From GCA-2731375 sp002731375 (GTDB lineage Bacteria > Pseudomonadota > Alphaproteobacteria > GCA-2731375): a stretch of 64,000 nt of DNA. Every line of letters begins with the position of its first letter. The first letter of the stretch is position 1. Location of the stretch: assembly GCA_030752605.1 (NCBI GenBank), contig JASMDX010000055.1, positions 1-64,000 of the forward strand. Reading direction: 5' to 3'. A program made the position numbers and the translations under genes. The notes under the pieces are model-generated. The model was not told the origin of the DNA, did not search any database, and saw only the letters and a list, made by a program, of their open reading frames with translations. Below are positions 27,290 through 36,399 of the stretch, piece after piece.

Positions 27290-27625
27290 GGTAGCGAGCG
27301 ATTACCAAGATATTAAAATGCTATAATTTCGATCATCATTTTTTAGATGTTTTCATATGATCGAAATTAGCCTCGACTACTCTATTAAATTATCCATATA
27401 ACTAATTATATTTAAAGTATTTTTGTATATTTACAGCTTTTATTCATTTCTATTTTTTCCCGTAAGTACGGAGATGTCTTTTGATCAGTTCATTATGGAA
27501 ATTATATTATGCAATGTATTATTTCTCTAAATTGCCCTCTCATGACACAATATGAATAGATTAAGTGCCGGTTCGGAAAACCTCCTCTGACCGCCAAGTG
27601 TCTTTTTCTAGCCCCATAATTCCGC
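27290..27625. other. AT-rich spacer with a 13-bp perfect inverted repeat
   Basis: About 330 bp of strongly AT-rich DNA between the phosphoesterase remnant and murJ, in sharp contrast to the surrounding GC-rich genes. It contains no plausible ORF. The arms TAATTTCGATCAT (27324-27336) and ATGATCGAAATTA (27357-27369) form a perfect inverted repeat around a 20-nt AT-rich loop. No T-run follows, so it is not a classical terminator. It may be a protein-binding site or a scar of foreign DNA. Confidence 0.55.
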
Positions 27626-27637
27626 TATGCATTTGCG

Positions 27638-29188
27638 ATGAATTTGTTTCGCGCCTTCGCCACCGTGGGCGGCTACACCATGGTGAGCCGCATACTTGGC
27701 TTTGCACGCGACATCCTGATCGCGGGCATCCTGGGCACGGGGCTCGTGGCGGATGCTTTTTTCGTCGCCTTCAAGCTGCCGAATTTTTTCCGCCGCCTAT
27801 TCGCCGAGGGCGCCTTCAACGCGGGTTTCGTGCCGCTTTTTTCGGGTTTATTGACGAACCATGGGCCCGCGCGGGCCCAGGCCTTCGCCGAGCAGGCATT
27901 GAGTTTCCTGTTACTAACCTTGTTTCTCTTCGTCACCCTGGCACAGCTCACCATGCCGTGGCTAATGCAAGTATTGGCGCCGGGCTTCGTGGACGATCCC
28001 GAACGTTTTGATCTGGCCGTAGCCTTCACCCGCATCACCTTCCCCTACCTGCTGTTCATCTCGCTGGTCTCGCTCATGGGCGGCGTGCTGAATTCTCTGC
28101 AGCGTTTCGCCGCCGTGGCCGCAACGCCAGTGTTGTTGAATATCTGCCTGATCGCGGCCATCACCCTGCTCTCCCCCCACCTGCCCAGTCCGGGGCATGC
28201 CCTGGCCTGGGGCGTCGCCGTGGCGGGAGTGGTGCAACTCGTCTGGCTATCCGTGGCTTGCCAGCGGGCCGGCATGAACCTGCGCCTGCCGCGCCCACGT
28301 CTGACACCCAAGATACGCGAGTTGTTGCATCTGATGCTGCCGGCGGCACTTGGCGCCGGCGTGGTGCAGATCAACCTGGTGATTGATATTATCCTGGCAT
28401 CGTTGCTGCCCAAGGGCTCGGTCTCATTCCTGTTTTATGCCGACCGCCTGAACCAACTACCCATCGGCGTGGTCGGCGTGGCGGTAGGCACGGCCATCCT
28501 GCCCCTGCTGTCCCGCCTAGTGGCGCAAAACGACCAACCCGGCGCGCTTCAGGCACTGAACAGGGCTATTGAATTGACGCTGTTTCTGGCCCTGCCGGCG
28601 ATGTTCGCGTTCTTCTTGACGGCGGACGAGTTGATCTTGACCCTGTTTCAGCGCGGCCAGTTCGACGCAGCTGCCGCCCGCGCCACGGCCTTTGCCTTGA
28701 CCGCCTATGCCGTGGGACTGCCAGCCTATGTTCTGGTCAAGGTGCTGGGGCCGGCCTTTTTCGCCCGCCGCGACACCCGCACACCGGTTCTGGTCGGTAT
28801 CGCGGCCATGCTGGTCAACGTGATCGGGAACCTGATCCTGATGCAGTTTCTGGCCCACGCCGGCCTAGCGCTGGCCACCGCCATCGCGGCCTGGCTAAAT
28901 GTGGGCCTTTTATCCTGGATCCTGTACCGTCGGGGCGATCTGGTTCCCGACACACGGTTGATACAGCGTCTGGGGCGGGCCCTGAGCGCGGCCCTGATCA
29001 TGGCGCTAGTTCTATGGTGGCTGAAGGATCTTTTGGCGGCGCCGTTCCTTGTGGGCGGCGAAATGCAACGCATTCCAGCCCTGGCTGCTCTGGTGGTGGC
29101 AGGCATGCTCAGCTATGCCCTGGCCGCCGTGATCCTGCGTGCCGTGCGATGGGACGAGATCAAGGCCCTATTGGCACGACGGCGCTAG
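27638..29188 (+). CDS. murJ: Lipid II flippase MurJ (MviN)
   Basis: A 516-residue MOP-superfamily flippase that moves lipid II across the inner membrane for peptidoglycan synthesis. It begins with ATVGGYTMVSRILGFARDIL, the hallmark opening of the family. LPNFFRRLFAEGAFNAGFVP, GVVQINLVIDIILASLLP and SFLFYADRLNQLPIGVVG carry the conserved central-cavity residues. About 14 transmembrane segments are expected. There is no strong Shine-Dalgarno before the ATG at 27638. In many Alphaproteobacteria trpS follows murJ directly; here two genes intervene. Confidence 0.96.
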   Translation: MNLFRAFATVGGYTMVSRILGFARDILIAGILGTGLVADAFFVAFKLPNFFRRLFAEGAFNAGFVPLFSGLLTNHGPARAQAFAEQALSFLLLTLFLFVTLAQLTMPWLMQVLAPGFVDDPERFDLAVAFTRITFPYLLFISLVSLMGGVLNSLQRFAAVAATPVLLNICLIAAITLLSPHLPSPGHALAWGVAVAGVVQLVWLSVACQRAGMNLRLPRPRLTPKIRELLHLMLPAALGAGVVQINLVIDIILASLLPKGSVSFLFYADRLNQLPIGVVGVAVGTAILPLLSRLVAQNDQPGALQALNRAIELTLFLALPAMFAFFLTADELILTLFQRGQFDAAAARATAFALTAYAVGLPAYVLVKVLGPAFFARRDTRTPVLVGIAAMLVNVIGNLILMQFLAHAGLALATAIAAWLNVGLLSWILYRRGDLVPDTRLIQRLGRALSAALIMALVLWWLKDLLAAPFLVGGEMQRIPALAALVVAGMLSYALAAVILRAVRWDEIKALLARRR

Positions 29189-29234
29189 ACCGCTATGGAT
29201 AATTAAACCCTGAAGCATTTTAACGGATGATGAA

Positions 29235-30419
29235 ATGACCGACCGTAAACCGCTTTCTGGCATCAAGGTATTCGATGCAACCCAAGGCGTGGCGGGACCC
29301 CATGCCACCATGTTGCTGGCCCAACATGGCGCCGATGTCACCAAGGTGGAACCCTTGGACGGTGATTGGGGCCGCTCGCTGGGCAAGATGTATGGCGATC
29401 TATGCGCCCATGCGGTGACCTTCAACCGGGGCAAACGCTCCATCGCCCTGGATCTGAAGTCCGAAGATGGCCGTGCGGTGGCTCAGAAACTGGCGGCGGA
29501 GGCGGATATCGTGGTGGAAAGCTTCCGCCCCGGCGTGATGGCGCGCTTTGGCTTGGGCTACGAGGATATAAAGGTGAAGCGGGAGGATGTGATCTATCTT
29601 TCCGTTACCGGTTTTGGCCAGGAAGGGCCCTATAGCGATCAGCCAGTCACGGATTCGGTGATCCAGGCCTTTTCCGGCTGGATGTCGATCAACCGCGATG
29701 CCGAAGGCACGCCGCAACGGATCGGCATGATCGCCGTCGACGTGATGACCGGCCTGTATGCCTACCAGGCCATATCCTCGGCCCTGATCGGACGCATGCG
29801 TTTTGGCGAAGGCGCCTATATTGATTGCTCCCTGATGCAATCCGCCGCCGCCTTCCAGGGTGCCAAGGTGTTGGAATACTTCATCGAGGAGGGCGCACCC
29901 CAGGTTCTGTACGTTCCAGTCGGTACCATGAAGACAGCCGATAGCCATATCAACATCACCGCCATGCGCGACCGCCACTATGTCTCGTTGTGTGAGGTCT
30001 TGGGCCTGGAGGAATTGATCGACGACCCGCGCTTCAATACCAGGGACAAGCGGGTGGAACGCGAGGCCGAATTGATGCCCATGATCCGGGCCGAGTTTCT
30101 GAAGAAAACCACCGCCGAATGGTGTGATCTACTGACCGAGGCGGAAGTCATGAATTCAGCCATCTCCGATTATGGCGACTATCTCAAGGACGAGCATGTG
30201 GCGGCGGTGAATGGCGTCGCCTGGGTCGAACATCCCGAGATGGGCCGCATACCCATCGTCAATATTCCAGGCATGCCCAAGATCGACAGCGCCGACGAAT
30301 TGACCGAATGCGCCCATATCGGCCAGCACACCAACACTATCCTAGCCGAGGCCGGCTATGGCGCGGACGAGATCGCCTCCCTTCTGGCGAGTAACGCCGT
30401 TGGGAAGAACAATGCCTGA
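29235..30419 (+). CDS. CaiB/BaiF-family (class III) CoA-transferase
   Basis: A 394-residue CoA-transferase that moves CoA between acyl groups. The opening is GIKVFDATQGVAGPHATMLL, with GADVTKVEPLDGD next. CoA-contact segments are FNRGKRSIALDLKSEDG and ADIVVESFRPGVMARFGLGY. The catalytic Asp lies in AYIDCSLMQSAAAF near residue 199. It overlaps the sterol desaturase-like gene by 8 bp, so the two are translationally coupled. Substrates cannot be inferred from sequence. Confidence 0.9.
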   Translation: MTDRKPLSGIKVFDATQGVAGPHATMLLAQHGADVTKVEPLDGDWGRSLGKMYGDLCAHAVTFNRGKRSIALDLKSEDGRAVAQKLAAEADIVVESFRPGVMARFGLGYEDIKVKREDVIYLSVTGFGQEGPYSDQPVTDSVIQAFSGWMSINRDAEGTPQRIGMIAVDVMTGLYAYQAISSALIGRMRFGEGAYIDCSLMQSAAAFQGAKVLEYFIEEGAPQVLYVPVGTMKTADSHINITAMRDRHYVSLCEVLGLEELIDDPRFNTRDKRVEREAELMPMIRAEFLKKTTAEWCDLLTEAEVMNSAISDYGDYLKDEHVAAVNGVAWVEHPEMGRIPIVNIPGMPKIDSADELTECAHIGQHTNTILAEAGYGADEIASLLASNAVGKNNA

Positions 30420-31410
30420 TCCAGATCAGTTGGAGGGTTTACCGCGCCTGGTCTTTGACGTCGTATCGGCACTGATCAAACCACTGTTCGCCTTCAACCA
30501 GCATGATTCCTTTTTATACTGGCCGTTTCTGGCGGCGGCCTTGGTTCTGGCCATGGTGGTCTTTCTGCGCAACCGCGAAGACGGCGCAACCAACTTTTTC
30601 GGGCGTTATTTCAGCCGTGAAATCTGGGGCCATGTCTCGGCCAAGGCCGACTACAAATTCTATTACATCAACGGCGTGCTGTTTCCCGCCATCTTCGCAC
30701 CATTGATTCTATCGGGCGCCTGGGTGGGCACGTTGGCAGAAAGCGGGCTAGCCGCGCTGCTTGGCGCCAGCTCTAAACAAGGCACCGGCACAGGTACAAC
30801 ACTGCTCTACACGGTAGTGTTTTTCCTGGCTTACGATTTTGGCCGCTATATGGCGCATTACGTCCAGCACCGCTTTGACGTGCTGTGGCATTTTCACAAG
30901 GTGCATCATTCGGCTGAAGTCCTAACCCCGTTCACTGCTTATCGGGTGCATCCGGTGGATTTAATCCTGATGTCGTCTTTCCCCGCTTTCGCCACCGGCC
31001 TGGTCAACGGCGCCTTCAACTACTGGTCTGGGGGAGCAGCGGGCTTCTATCTGTTCTTTGGCCTGCACGCGTTGATTTTCATCTACAACTTGATCGGCAA
31101 CCTGCGTCACAGCCATGTTTGGCTTAGCTTTGGACCGGTTCTAAACCAAATCTTTATCTCGCCGGCCCAGCATCAGATCCATCACAGCGTCGAAGAACGC
31201 CACTGGGGCCAAAACATCGGCTTTGGCCTTGCCTTTTGGGACCGTTTGTTCGGCACTTTGTATGTGCCAAGGGAACACGAACATTTCGCCATGGGCCTGG
31301 GTGACGGTACCGAAGGCCTTTATCACAGCGTCAAGGGCATGTACTGGCAGCCGTTTCGCGATCTTTTTGGCCAAAGCGGCGATGTCGGCAAGGACAGTCA
31401 CGGCCTTTGA
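30412..31410 (+). CDS. Sterol desaturase / fatty acid hydroxylase superfamily membrane protein
   Basis: A 332-residue integral-membrane di-iron oxygenase candidate. The His boxes are seen as HFHKVHHSAEVLTPFTAYRVH and HQIHHSVEERHWGQN, with YMAHYVQHRFDVLWHFHKVH preceding (given in overlapping parts), matching the HxxxH/HxxHH pattern. Four to five hydrophobic segments surround them (for example FLAAALVLAMVVFL and GFYLFFGLHALIFIYNLIGN). The ATG at 30412 overlaps the CoA-transferase stop by 8 bp. It could hydroxylate or desaturate a lipid or terpenoid; the pair with a CoA-transferase hints at a degradative use. Confidence 0.86.
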   Translation: MPDPDQLEGLPRLVFDVVSALIKPLFAFNQHDSFLYWPFLAAALVLAMVVFLRNREDGATNFFGRYFSREIWGHVSAKADYKFYYINGVLFPAIFAPLILSGAWVGTLAESGLAALLGASSKQGTGTGTTLLYTVVFFLAYDFGRYMAHYVQHRFDVLWHFHKVHHSAEVLTPFTAYRVHPVDLILMSSFPAFATGLVNGAFNYWSGGAAGFYLFFGLHALIFIYNLIGNLRHSHVWLSFGPVLNQIFISPAQHQIHHSVEERHWGQNIGFGLAFWDRLFGTLYVPREHEHFAMGLGDGTEGLYHSVKGMYWQPFRDLFGQSGDVGKDSHGL

Positions 31411-31480
31411 CAAAGCGGCGGTTGACCCTCACGCTCAGCTGGGCAATAACCTGCCATCCATCTTTTAGGGTCAGAAAACC

Positions 31481-32482
31481 ATGAAGCGAATTTTTTCCGG
31501 GGTGCAGCCCACGGGTAACCTGCATTTGGGCAACTACCTGGGCGCTATCCGTAATTTCGCGCGCCTGCAGGACGATTATGAGTGCATCTACTGCGTCGTC
31601 GACATGCACGCCATCACGGTCTGGCAGGACCCAGGCGAGCTACTGGCCAACACCCGTGAAGTCACCTCCACCTTTCTGGCCGCCGGGATCGATCCAGCGC
31701 GCCATATCATCTTTAATCAGAGCCAGGTGCCGGCGCATGCCGAACTGGCCTGGATTTTCAATTGCGTGGCGCGCCTGGGCTGGTTGAACCGGATGACACA
31801 ATTCAAGGAAAAGGCCGGCAAGCACCGGGAGAACGCCTCCGCCGGCCTCTACGTTTACCCCGTGCTCATGGCCGCAGACATCTTGGTCTACAAGGCCACG
31901 CATGTGCCCGTGGGCGAGGATCAGAAACAGCACTTGGAATTGACCCGGGACGTGGCACAAAAGTTCAACAACGATTTCGGCAAAGAGGTCTTTCCCATTG
32001 TCGAGCCATTGATCTTTGGCGAAGCCACCCGCGTGATGAGCCTGCGCGATGGCGCCAAGAAAATGTCCAAATCCGATCCATCGGATTATTCCCGCATCAC
32101 CATGACCGACGGCCCGGACGAGATCGCTCAGAAAATCCGCAAGGCCAAGACCGATCCCCAACCCCTGCCCGAAAGCGTCGAAGGTTTCGAAGGCCGGCCC
32201 GAGGCCGCTAACCTGATCACCATTTACGCCGCCCTGGCCGATATCACGCCAGAAGATGTATTGGCGGAATACGGCGGCAAGCAATTCTTAGGTTTCAAGA
32301 AGGTCCTGACGGATGTGGCGGTGGAAAAGCTTGGCCCCGTGGGTTCCGAGATGCAGCGCCTGATGGCCGACCCCGGGCATGTGGATGGAGTTCTTAGGGA
32401 TGGCGCCGAACGGGCCGAAGCCCTGGCCCGCCCGGTCCTGCGCGAGGTTTACGATGCAGTTGGATTCCTAAACGTTCGTTAA
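31481..32482 (+). CDS. trpS: Tryptophanyl-tRNA synthetase
   Basis: A 333-residue class I synthetase that charges tRNA-Trp. The HIGH-equivalent is FSGVQPTGNLHLGNYLGA at the N-terminus, the tryptophan pocket includes VYPVLMAADILVYKATHVPV and GEDQKQHLELTRD, and the KMSKS loop is KKMSKSDPSDYSRI near residue 196. Full length and intact. It follows the sterol desaturase-like gene by 70 bp in the same direction. Confidence 0.97.
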   Translation: MKRIFSGVQPTGNLHLGNYLGAIRNFARLQDDYECIYCVVDMHAITVWQDPGELLANTREVTSTFLAAGIDPARHIIFNQSQVPAHAELAWIFNCVARLGWLNRMTQFKEKAGKHRENASAGLYVYPVLMAADILVYKATHVPVGEDQKQHLELTRDVAQKFNNDFGKEVFPIVEPLIFGEATRVMSLRDGAKKMSKSDPSDYSRITMTDGPDEIAQKIRKAKTDPQPLPESVEGFEGRPEAANLITIYAALADITPEDVLAEYGGKQFLGFKKVLTDVAVEKLGPVGSEMQRLMADPGHVDGVLRDGAERAEALARPVLREVYDAVGFLNVR

Positions 32483-32574
32483 GACACGTTAACCACAATT
32501 TCATCATTGCATATTATCAGTCTAGCCTGCCCGCGCTCCCTATTTGATCCTGCGCCGGGTGAGAAAGGCTTTGA

Positions 32575-32845
32575 ATGATGGGCAACGGAAAAAGCACGGG
32601 CGAAAAGATCGCGGACGAGATTTTACGAGCTTCGCTGAATGATGATGAACAGCGCGCACCCAAGCTTGAAAAGCCTGAAAATACCCATTTCCAAAAAAGG
32701 CTACGAGGCCAACCAGAAGATATTCGACGAAAACGATGTTGCGGACACAGCCTACATTTTGCGCAGCGGGGCGATGGATATCCGCACCGGCACCTTCGGC
32801 GACAGCCCCAGCGTGCTGACCACGATCAAGGCCATGACAGCACTC
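32575..32845 (+). pseudogene. Frameshifted, truncated cyclic-nucleotide-binding domain protein
   Basis: The ATG at 32575 opens GNGKSTGEKIADEILRASLN, ending near PKLEK. The reading then continues only in another frame from about 32675: ISKKGYEANQKIFDENDVAD, then TAYILRSGAMDIRTGTFGD and PSVLTTIKAM. These are the first strands of a CRP-like cyclic-nucleotide-binding domain. The phosphate-binding cassette and everything after it are missing from about 32845, where the base composition turns AT-rich. The gene has thus suffered both a frameshift and a 3' truncation. Confidence 0.65.
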
Positions 32846-33018
32846 TCCACTTATCAAGTTCCATTAACATATGGATTTTCCAGACTTTATAGAGGTTTAC
32901 ATTTAAGAATTTTCTAAACATTACTACGGTGAGTACATGCCGCCTGGCATCAAACTACCTCATGACTTGACGCGGGGCCGTCCACAATCAAACATGGCTT
33001 GGAACAGGGAGGGGCATC

Positions 33019-33831
33019 ATGGCATTCGTCAAAACCGCCGAGGAAATCGCCGCCATCGAAAAAGTTTTAGCAACGCCGCGCTTCACCGGCGCGCGACGGG
33101 CGCATCTGAGTTTTCTAACCACGCCGGAATTTGTCGAACAGGTCCTGCCGCCGGGGCTGGCCCCGGGCGCGCAACCCATGGTCGCGGTAACGATTGGCGA
33201 GTTCGGCTCCAACTGCGTCGGTGACTTTGCCGGGGCTACCATTTCCATACCGGCGCGGTATGGCGCGGTGGAAGCGGCATACGTGCTGACCATGTTCATG
33301 AGCACCGATCACGCCATCGTCTTTGGCCGGGATCTGTTTGGCGAGCCGAAAAAGCAAGCCGTTATCGAACTGAAGATAACCGGCAATCAGTTGCACGGCA
33401 CCGTGGACCGTATGGGCGTACGCTTGATGGATCTGTCGCTTGGTCTGGGCGAGGACACTGGGCCCGCGCGGAACCAGGGCGCCACCTTCAATATCAAGGC
33501 GCAACCGTCCGTGGATGGCCATGGCCTGGAGGCGGATGCGGTTTTGACCATCGCGGAATTCGACAATGATTTACGCCTAAACCGCACGGCCCAGGGCACC
33601 TTGATCCTGGCCGGCACGGTGCATGATCCGCTGCACGAAATTCCGATACAGGAGGTGGTCGCGGCAAGCTATATCGAAGGCGACCTGAATGCCCGCGCCC
33701 GCGCCATTGGCACCATTCCCGCGGCCGATTTTTTGCCATACGCCCATGGCCGCATGGACTATTGGCCGGCGCTTGATACGTCGGGCGATACCTTCGGACA
33801 AAGGGCCGGCAAGGCCGCCGCAGCCGAATAG
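33019..33831 (+). CDS. Acetoacetate decarboxylase-family protein
   Basis: A 270-residue protein of the ADC fold. The Schiff-base region reads FGRDLFGEPKKQAVIEL near residue 114, with the consecutive Lys pair used by acetoacetate decarboxylase. YGAVEAAYVLTMFMSTDHAI precedes it, as in the family. A strong GGGAGGGG site precedes the ATG. It has no adjacent CoA-transferase for acetoacetate, so it may be one of the ADC-like enzymes with other keto-acid or aldol-type chemistry. It converges on the FAD oxidoreductase gene. Confidence 0.85.
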   Translation: MAFVKTAEEIAAIEKVLATPRFTGARRAHLSFLTTPEFVEQVLPPGLAPGAQPMVAVTIGEFGSNCVGDFAGATISIPARYGAVEAAYVLTMFMSTDHAIVFGRDLFGEPKKQAVIELKITGNQLHGTVDRMGVRLMDLSLGLGEDTGPARNQGATFNIKAQPSVDGHGLEADAVLTIAEFDNDLRLNRTAQGTLILAGTVHDPLHEIPIQEVVAASYIEGDLNARARAIGTIPAADFLPYAHGRMDYWPALDTSGDTFGQRAGKAAAAE

Positions 33832-33917
33832 CCGAATCGAATTTTCAAATCGACTAAGCTACCCCGTAAAACTTGCGAAGCGATGTGCTTTAGCACATTG
33901 GCGTGAGCGAAAAAAAT

Positions 33918-35255
33918 TCAGGCAGCCCGGGCCCGATCCATGCGGTCACGCAGGGCGTAATAGCCCGAGACGATGGGCAGGAACCATGCGTGCCCGGTGT
34001 AGCCGGGCCGGCTATGGAAAGGCAGCTCGTCAAAGGCACAGGGCCGGTTCGCCTTGTCCAGGATCTTCAATGCCGTTTGGGTGCCTAGATAAGTCATCAT
34101 GGCGACGCCCGCGCCGTTACAACCCGCCATGTAGTGGACCCCATTGTGCCGCCCCATGTGCGGCAGAAAATCAAAGGTGAACGCAATACCCCCGGTCCAG
34201 CAATGGGTGACTTTGATGCCTTCCAATTGCGGCCAGACATCCAACATTTGGCGGTGCAAGATAGGCGCGCATTCGCGGGGATCGCCCAGGGCCAGACGCG
34301 CCCGGCCACCGAACAGAACCCGCCTGCCCCCCGGTGCCAAGCGGTAATAGTTCAAGACACGTTTGGAATCGGCCAAGGTGCAGTTGTTCGGGACCAGGGC
34401 CCGGATCTCGTCTGCATCCCGCTCTTCGGTGGCTATCATGTAAGAGGCGGCGGGGATCAGACGGCGGCGCAACCAGCCGGTGGCCTTGCCTGTATATCCG
34501 TTGGTGCCAACCACTACTTCCCGCGCCTTGATGATGCCGGCGGAAGTAGCCACCAGATGCCCACCCTCACCATTGATCCCGTCAGGAGAGATCGCCTGCA
34601 TGGTGGTATTGGCGCACAAGATGACGCCCTGTTCGATACAGCGGTCCAGCAGGGCCATTTGCAACATGGCCGGATGCACGCTGCCCGACCCTGCGACGGT
34701 CATGCCGCCAAAATAGAAATCCGTGGCGATTTCCCGGCGTTGTTCGGAGCGCGGCAACAGGGCGGCGCCAAAATCACCGGACGAATTCAGGTGTGCTACC
34801 TTCTCCGCCATGGAGTCGTAATGGGCCGGCGTATAGGCGCCAACGAAGCGGCCGCATCGGACATAGTGACATTCCAGGGCCTCCCGCCCGATCATGGCTT
34901 CCAGGTTGCTCATGGCCTCGGCCCCACCCAGCAGCAATTCGTGCATGCGCTCCTTGCCCAAGGCGCGCTCCACCGGCGAGATCGAGCCGGCCGTCGGGCC
35001 CTTGCCCACGTTTGAGCCACTAACTCCGCCGCCATTGCGGGAAGAAGCGCCATGGCCGAATTCCTCGGCCTCCAAGACCACCGCCTTGGTGCCGTTGCGG
35101 GCCAGTTCCAACGCCGTGGACAGACCGGCAAAGCCACCACCCACAATCACCACGTCCGCTGTCTCCGGCAACGGGTCATTGATCTTTCGTGGCGCGGCGG
35201 CCTCCCACCAATAGGGCGTGACCTTGAAATTCTCGGTAAACAGTTCGGTATTCAA
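33918..35255 (-). CDS. DadA-like FAD-dependent amine/amino-acid oxidoreductase
   Basis: A 445-residue DAO-fold flavoprotein. The FAD Rossmann motif is ADVVIVGGGFAGLSTALELA, followed by GTKAVVLEAEEFGHGASSRN and NGGGVSGSN. The N-terminal PYWWEAAAP is typical of the gamma-glutamylputrescine oxidase (PuuB) and glycine/sarcosine oxidase relatives. The C-terminal GGIAFTFDFLPHMGRHNGVH and GCNGAGVAMMTYLG complete the FAD site. The TTG at 35255 is chosen because AGGGAG lies 9 bases before it and the protein then begins like its relatives. A GTG at 35327 is the alternative. The substrate is probably a primary or secondary amine. Confidence 0.85.
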   Translation of the reverse strand: MNTELFTENFKVTPYWWEAAAPRKINDPLPETADVVIVGGGFAGLSTALELARNGTKAVVLEAEEFGHGASSRNGGGVSGSNVGKGPTAGSISPVERALGKERMHELLLGGAEAMSNLEAMIGREALECHYVRCGRFVGAYTPAHYDSMAEKVAHLNSSGDFGAALLPRSEQRREIATDFYFGGMTVAGSGSVHPAMLQMALLDRCIEQGVILCANTTMQAISPDGINGEGGHLVATSAGIIKAREVVVGTNGYTGKATGWLRRRLIPAASYMIATEERDADEIRALVPNNCTLADSKRVLNYYRLAPGGRRVLFGGRARLALGDPRECAPILHRQMLDVWPQLEGIKVTHCWTGGIAFTFDFLPHMGRHNGVHYMAGCNGAGVAMMTYLGTQTALKILDKANRPCAFDELPFHSRPGYTGHAWFLPIVSGYYALRDRMDRARAA

Positions 35256-35381
35256 GACGGCAAACTCCCTGTTCGGACTGTGTTCACGCAATACTACATG
35301 GCACAGAGCCTTCGCAATATTCGCCACGGAACGCGCCCTCTTGCGATAGCAGTTAGTTTCACTAGGCTATCAACCTTACAG

Positions 35382-35414
35382 CAAATTATTGACAAATTAT
35401 TGACAAATTATTGA
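35382..35414. repeat. Three exact copies of an 11-bp tandem repeat
   Basis: CAAATTATTGA is repeated exactly three times head to tail, and its last copy overlaps the panE-like stop codon at 35408-35410. The unit is AT-rich, unlike the flanks. It lies in the 5' region of the FAD oxidoreductase gene and at the 3' end of the PanE-like gene. Slipped-strand expansion is the simplest origin, and copy number may vary between strains. Confidence 0.85.
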
Positions 35415-36385
35415 TAACAAGAAGAAATTCTGCCTCTTTGCCGCACCAGGGCCAGCACCGTGTCAATGTTTGGCGTCGGCATCTCCGTCAGGCGCCCCAA
35501 TTCGACCACCGCACCAACCAGGGCATCGATCTCCATGGCCCGGCCCCGCTCCAAATCCTGCAGCATCGATGTCTTATGCGCGCCCACCGCCGCCGCGCCA
35601 GCGATGCGCCGGTCCACATCGACAGGAAAGCGCACGCCCAGGCGTTCGCCAATGGCCTGTGCCTCCACCATCATGGCGCGGGCTAGAGCACGGGTATCGA
35701 GATCTGCGCAGATCTGCTCCAGCGTCGCACCAGTCAGGGCAGAAATCGGATTGAAACATAAATTACCCCACAGCTTAACCCAGATTTCATCGCGGATGCG
35801 CGGCCGGATCGGCGCCTTCAGACCGGCCTTGCGCAAGGCTTCCGCCAAGGCCGTCAAGCGCCCACTTTTCTCGCCGCTAGGCTCACCAATGCTAAAACGG
35901 TCACCATCGATATGTTCGATCACGCCGGGTTCAGCCACTTCACAAGCGGGATAAACGACACAGCCAATAGCACGGCGCGGCTCGATCAAGGTCCATTGCC
36001 GGCCACCGGGATCAACACTTTCCATGGTTTGATCACGATGCGGACCGTCCAGGCCGTAAAAATACCACCACGGCACGCCGTTCACCGCCATCACGACCGC
36101 CGTGTCGTCATGAAATAGCTTAGGCAGTTGATCTACCACCGCCGGCACAGAATGAGCCTTCAGGGTCACGATAACGTAGTCCTGTGGCCCCAGTTCGCCG
36201 GGGTTGTCGGTGCAGCGAATGGCCTGGGTAAAACTTTCCCCTGCCATCCTGAGGGTCAAGCCATTGGCCTGGATCGCCGCCATGTGGGGTCCGCGGGCAA
36301 CCAGGGAGACCTCGTAGCCCGCCCGCGCCAGACAGGCCCCCATATAGCCCCCGATGGCGCCGGCACCATAGATACAAATCCGCAT
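35408..36385 (-). CDS. Ketopantoate reductase-like (PanE/ApbA family) oxidoreductase
   Basis: A 325-residue NADPH-dependent 2-oxo acid reductase homologue. It has the Rossmann opening RICIYGAGAIGGYMGACLAR, the substrate Lys in DYVIVTLKAHSVPAV, the Lys/Asn region RDEIWVKLWGNLCFNPISAL with the conserved catalytic Lys and Asn, and a C-terminal SMLQDLERGRAMEIDAL. It starts 14 bp after the acyl-CoA synthetase stop, so it is in one operon with it rather than with panB/panC. A specialised 2-oxo acid reductase role is therefore more likely than pantothenate synthesis. Confidence 0.86.
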   Translation of the reverse strand: MRICIYGAGAIGGYMGACLARAGYEVSLVARGPHMAAIQANGLTLRMAGESFTQAIRCTDNPGELGPQDYVIVTLKAHSVPAVVDQLPKLFHDDTAVVMAVNGVPWWYFYGLDGPHRDQTMESVDPGGRQWTLIEPRRAIGCVVYPACEVAEPGVIEHIDGDRFSIGEPSGEKSGRLTALAEALRKAGLKAPIRPRIRDEIWVKLWGNLCFNPISALTGATLEQICADLDTRALARAMMVEAQAIGERLGVRFPVDVDRRIAGAAAVGAHKTSMLQDLERGRAMEIDALVGAVVELGRLTEMPTPNIDTVLALVRQRGRISSCYQ

Positions 36386-36399
36386 TGCTCTCTCAATCC

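Noticed and set aside
33883..33898. Hairpin ATGTGC-TTTA-GCACAT as terminator between converging genes
   Set aside because: The stem is only 6 bp and AT-balanced, and the A-run lies 11 bp away on the wrong strand to be convincing.
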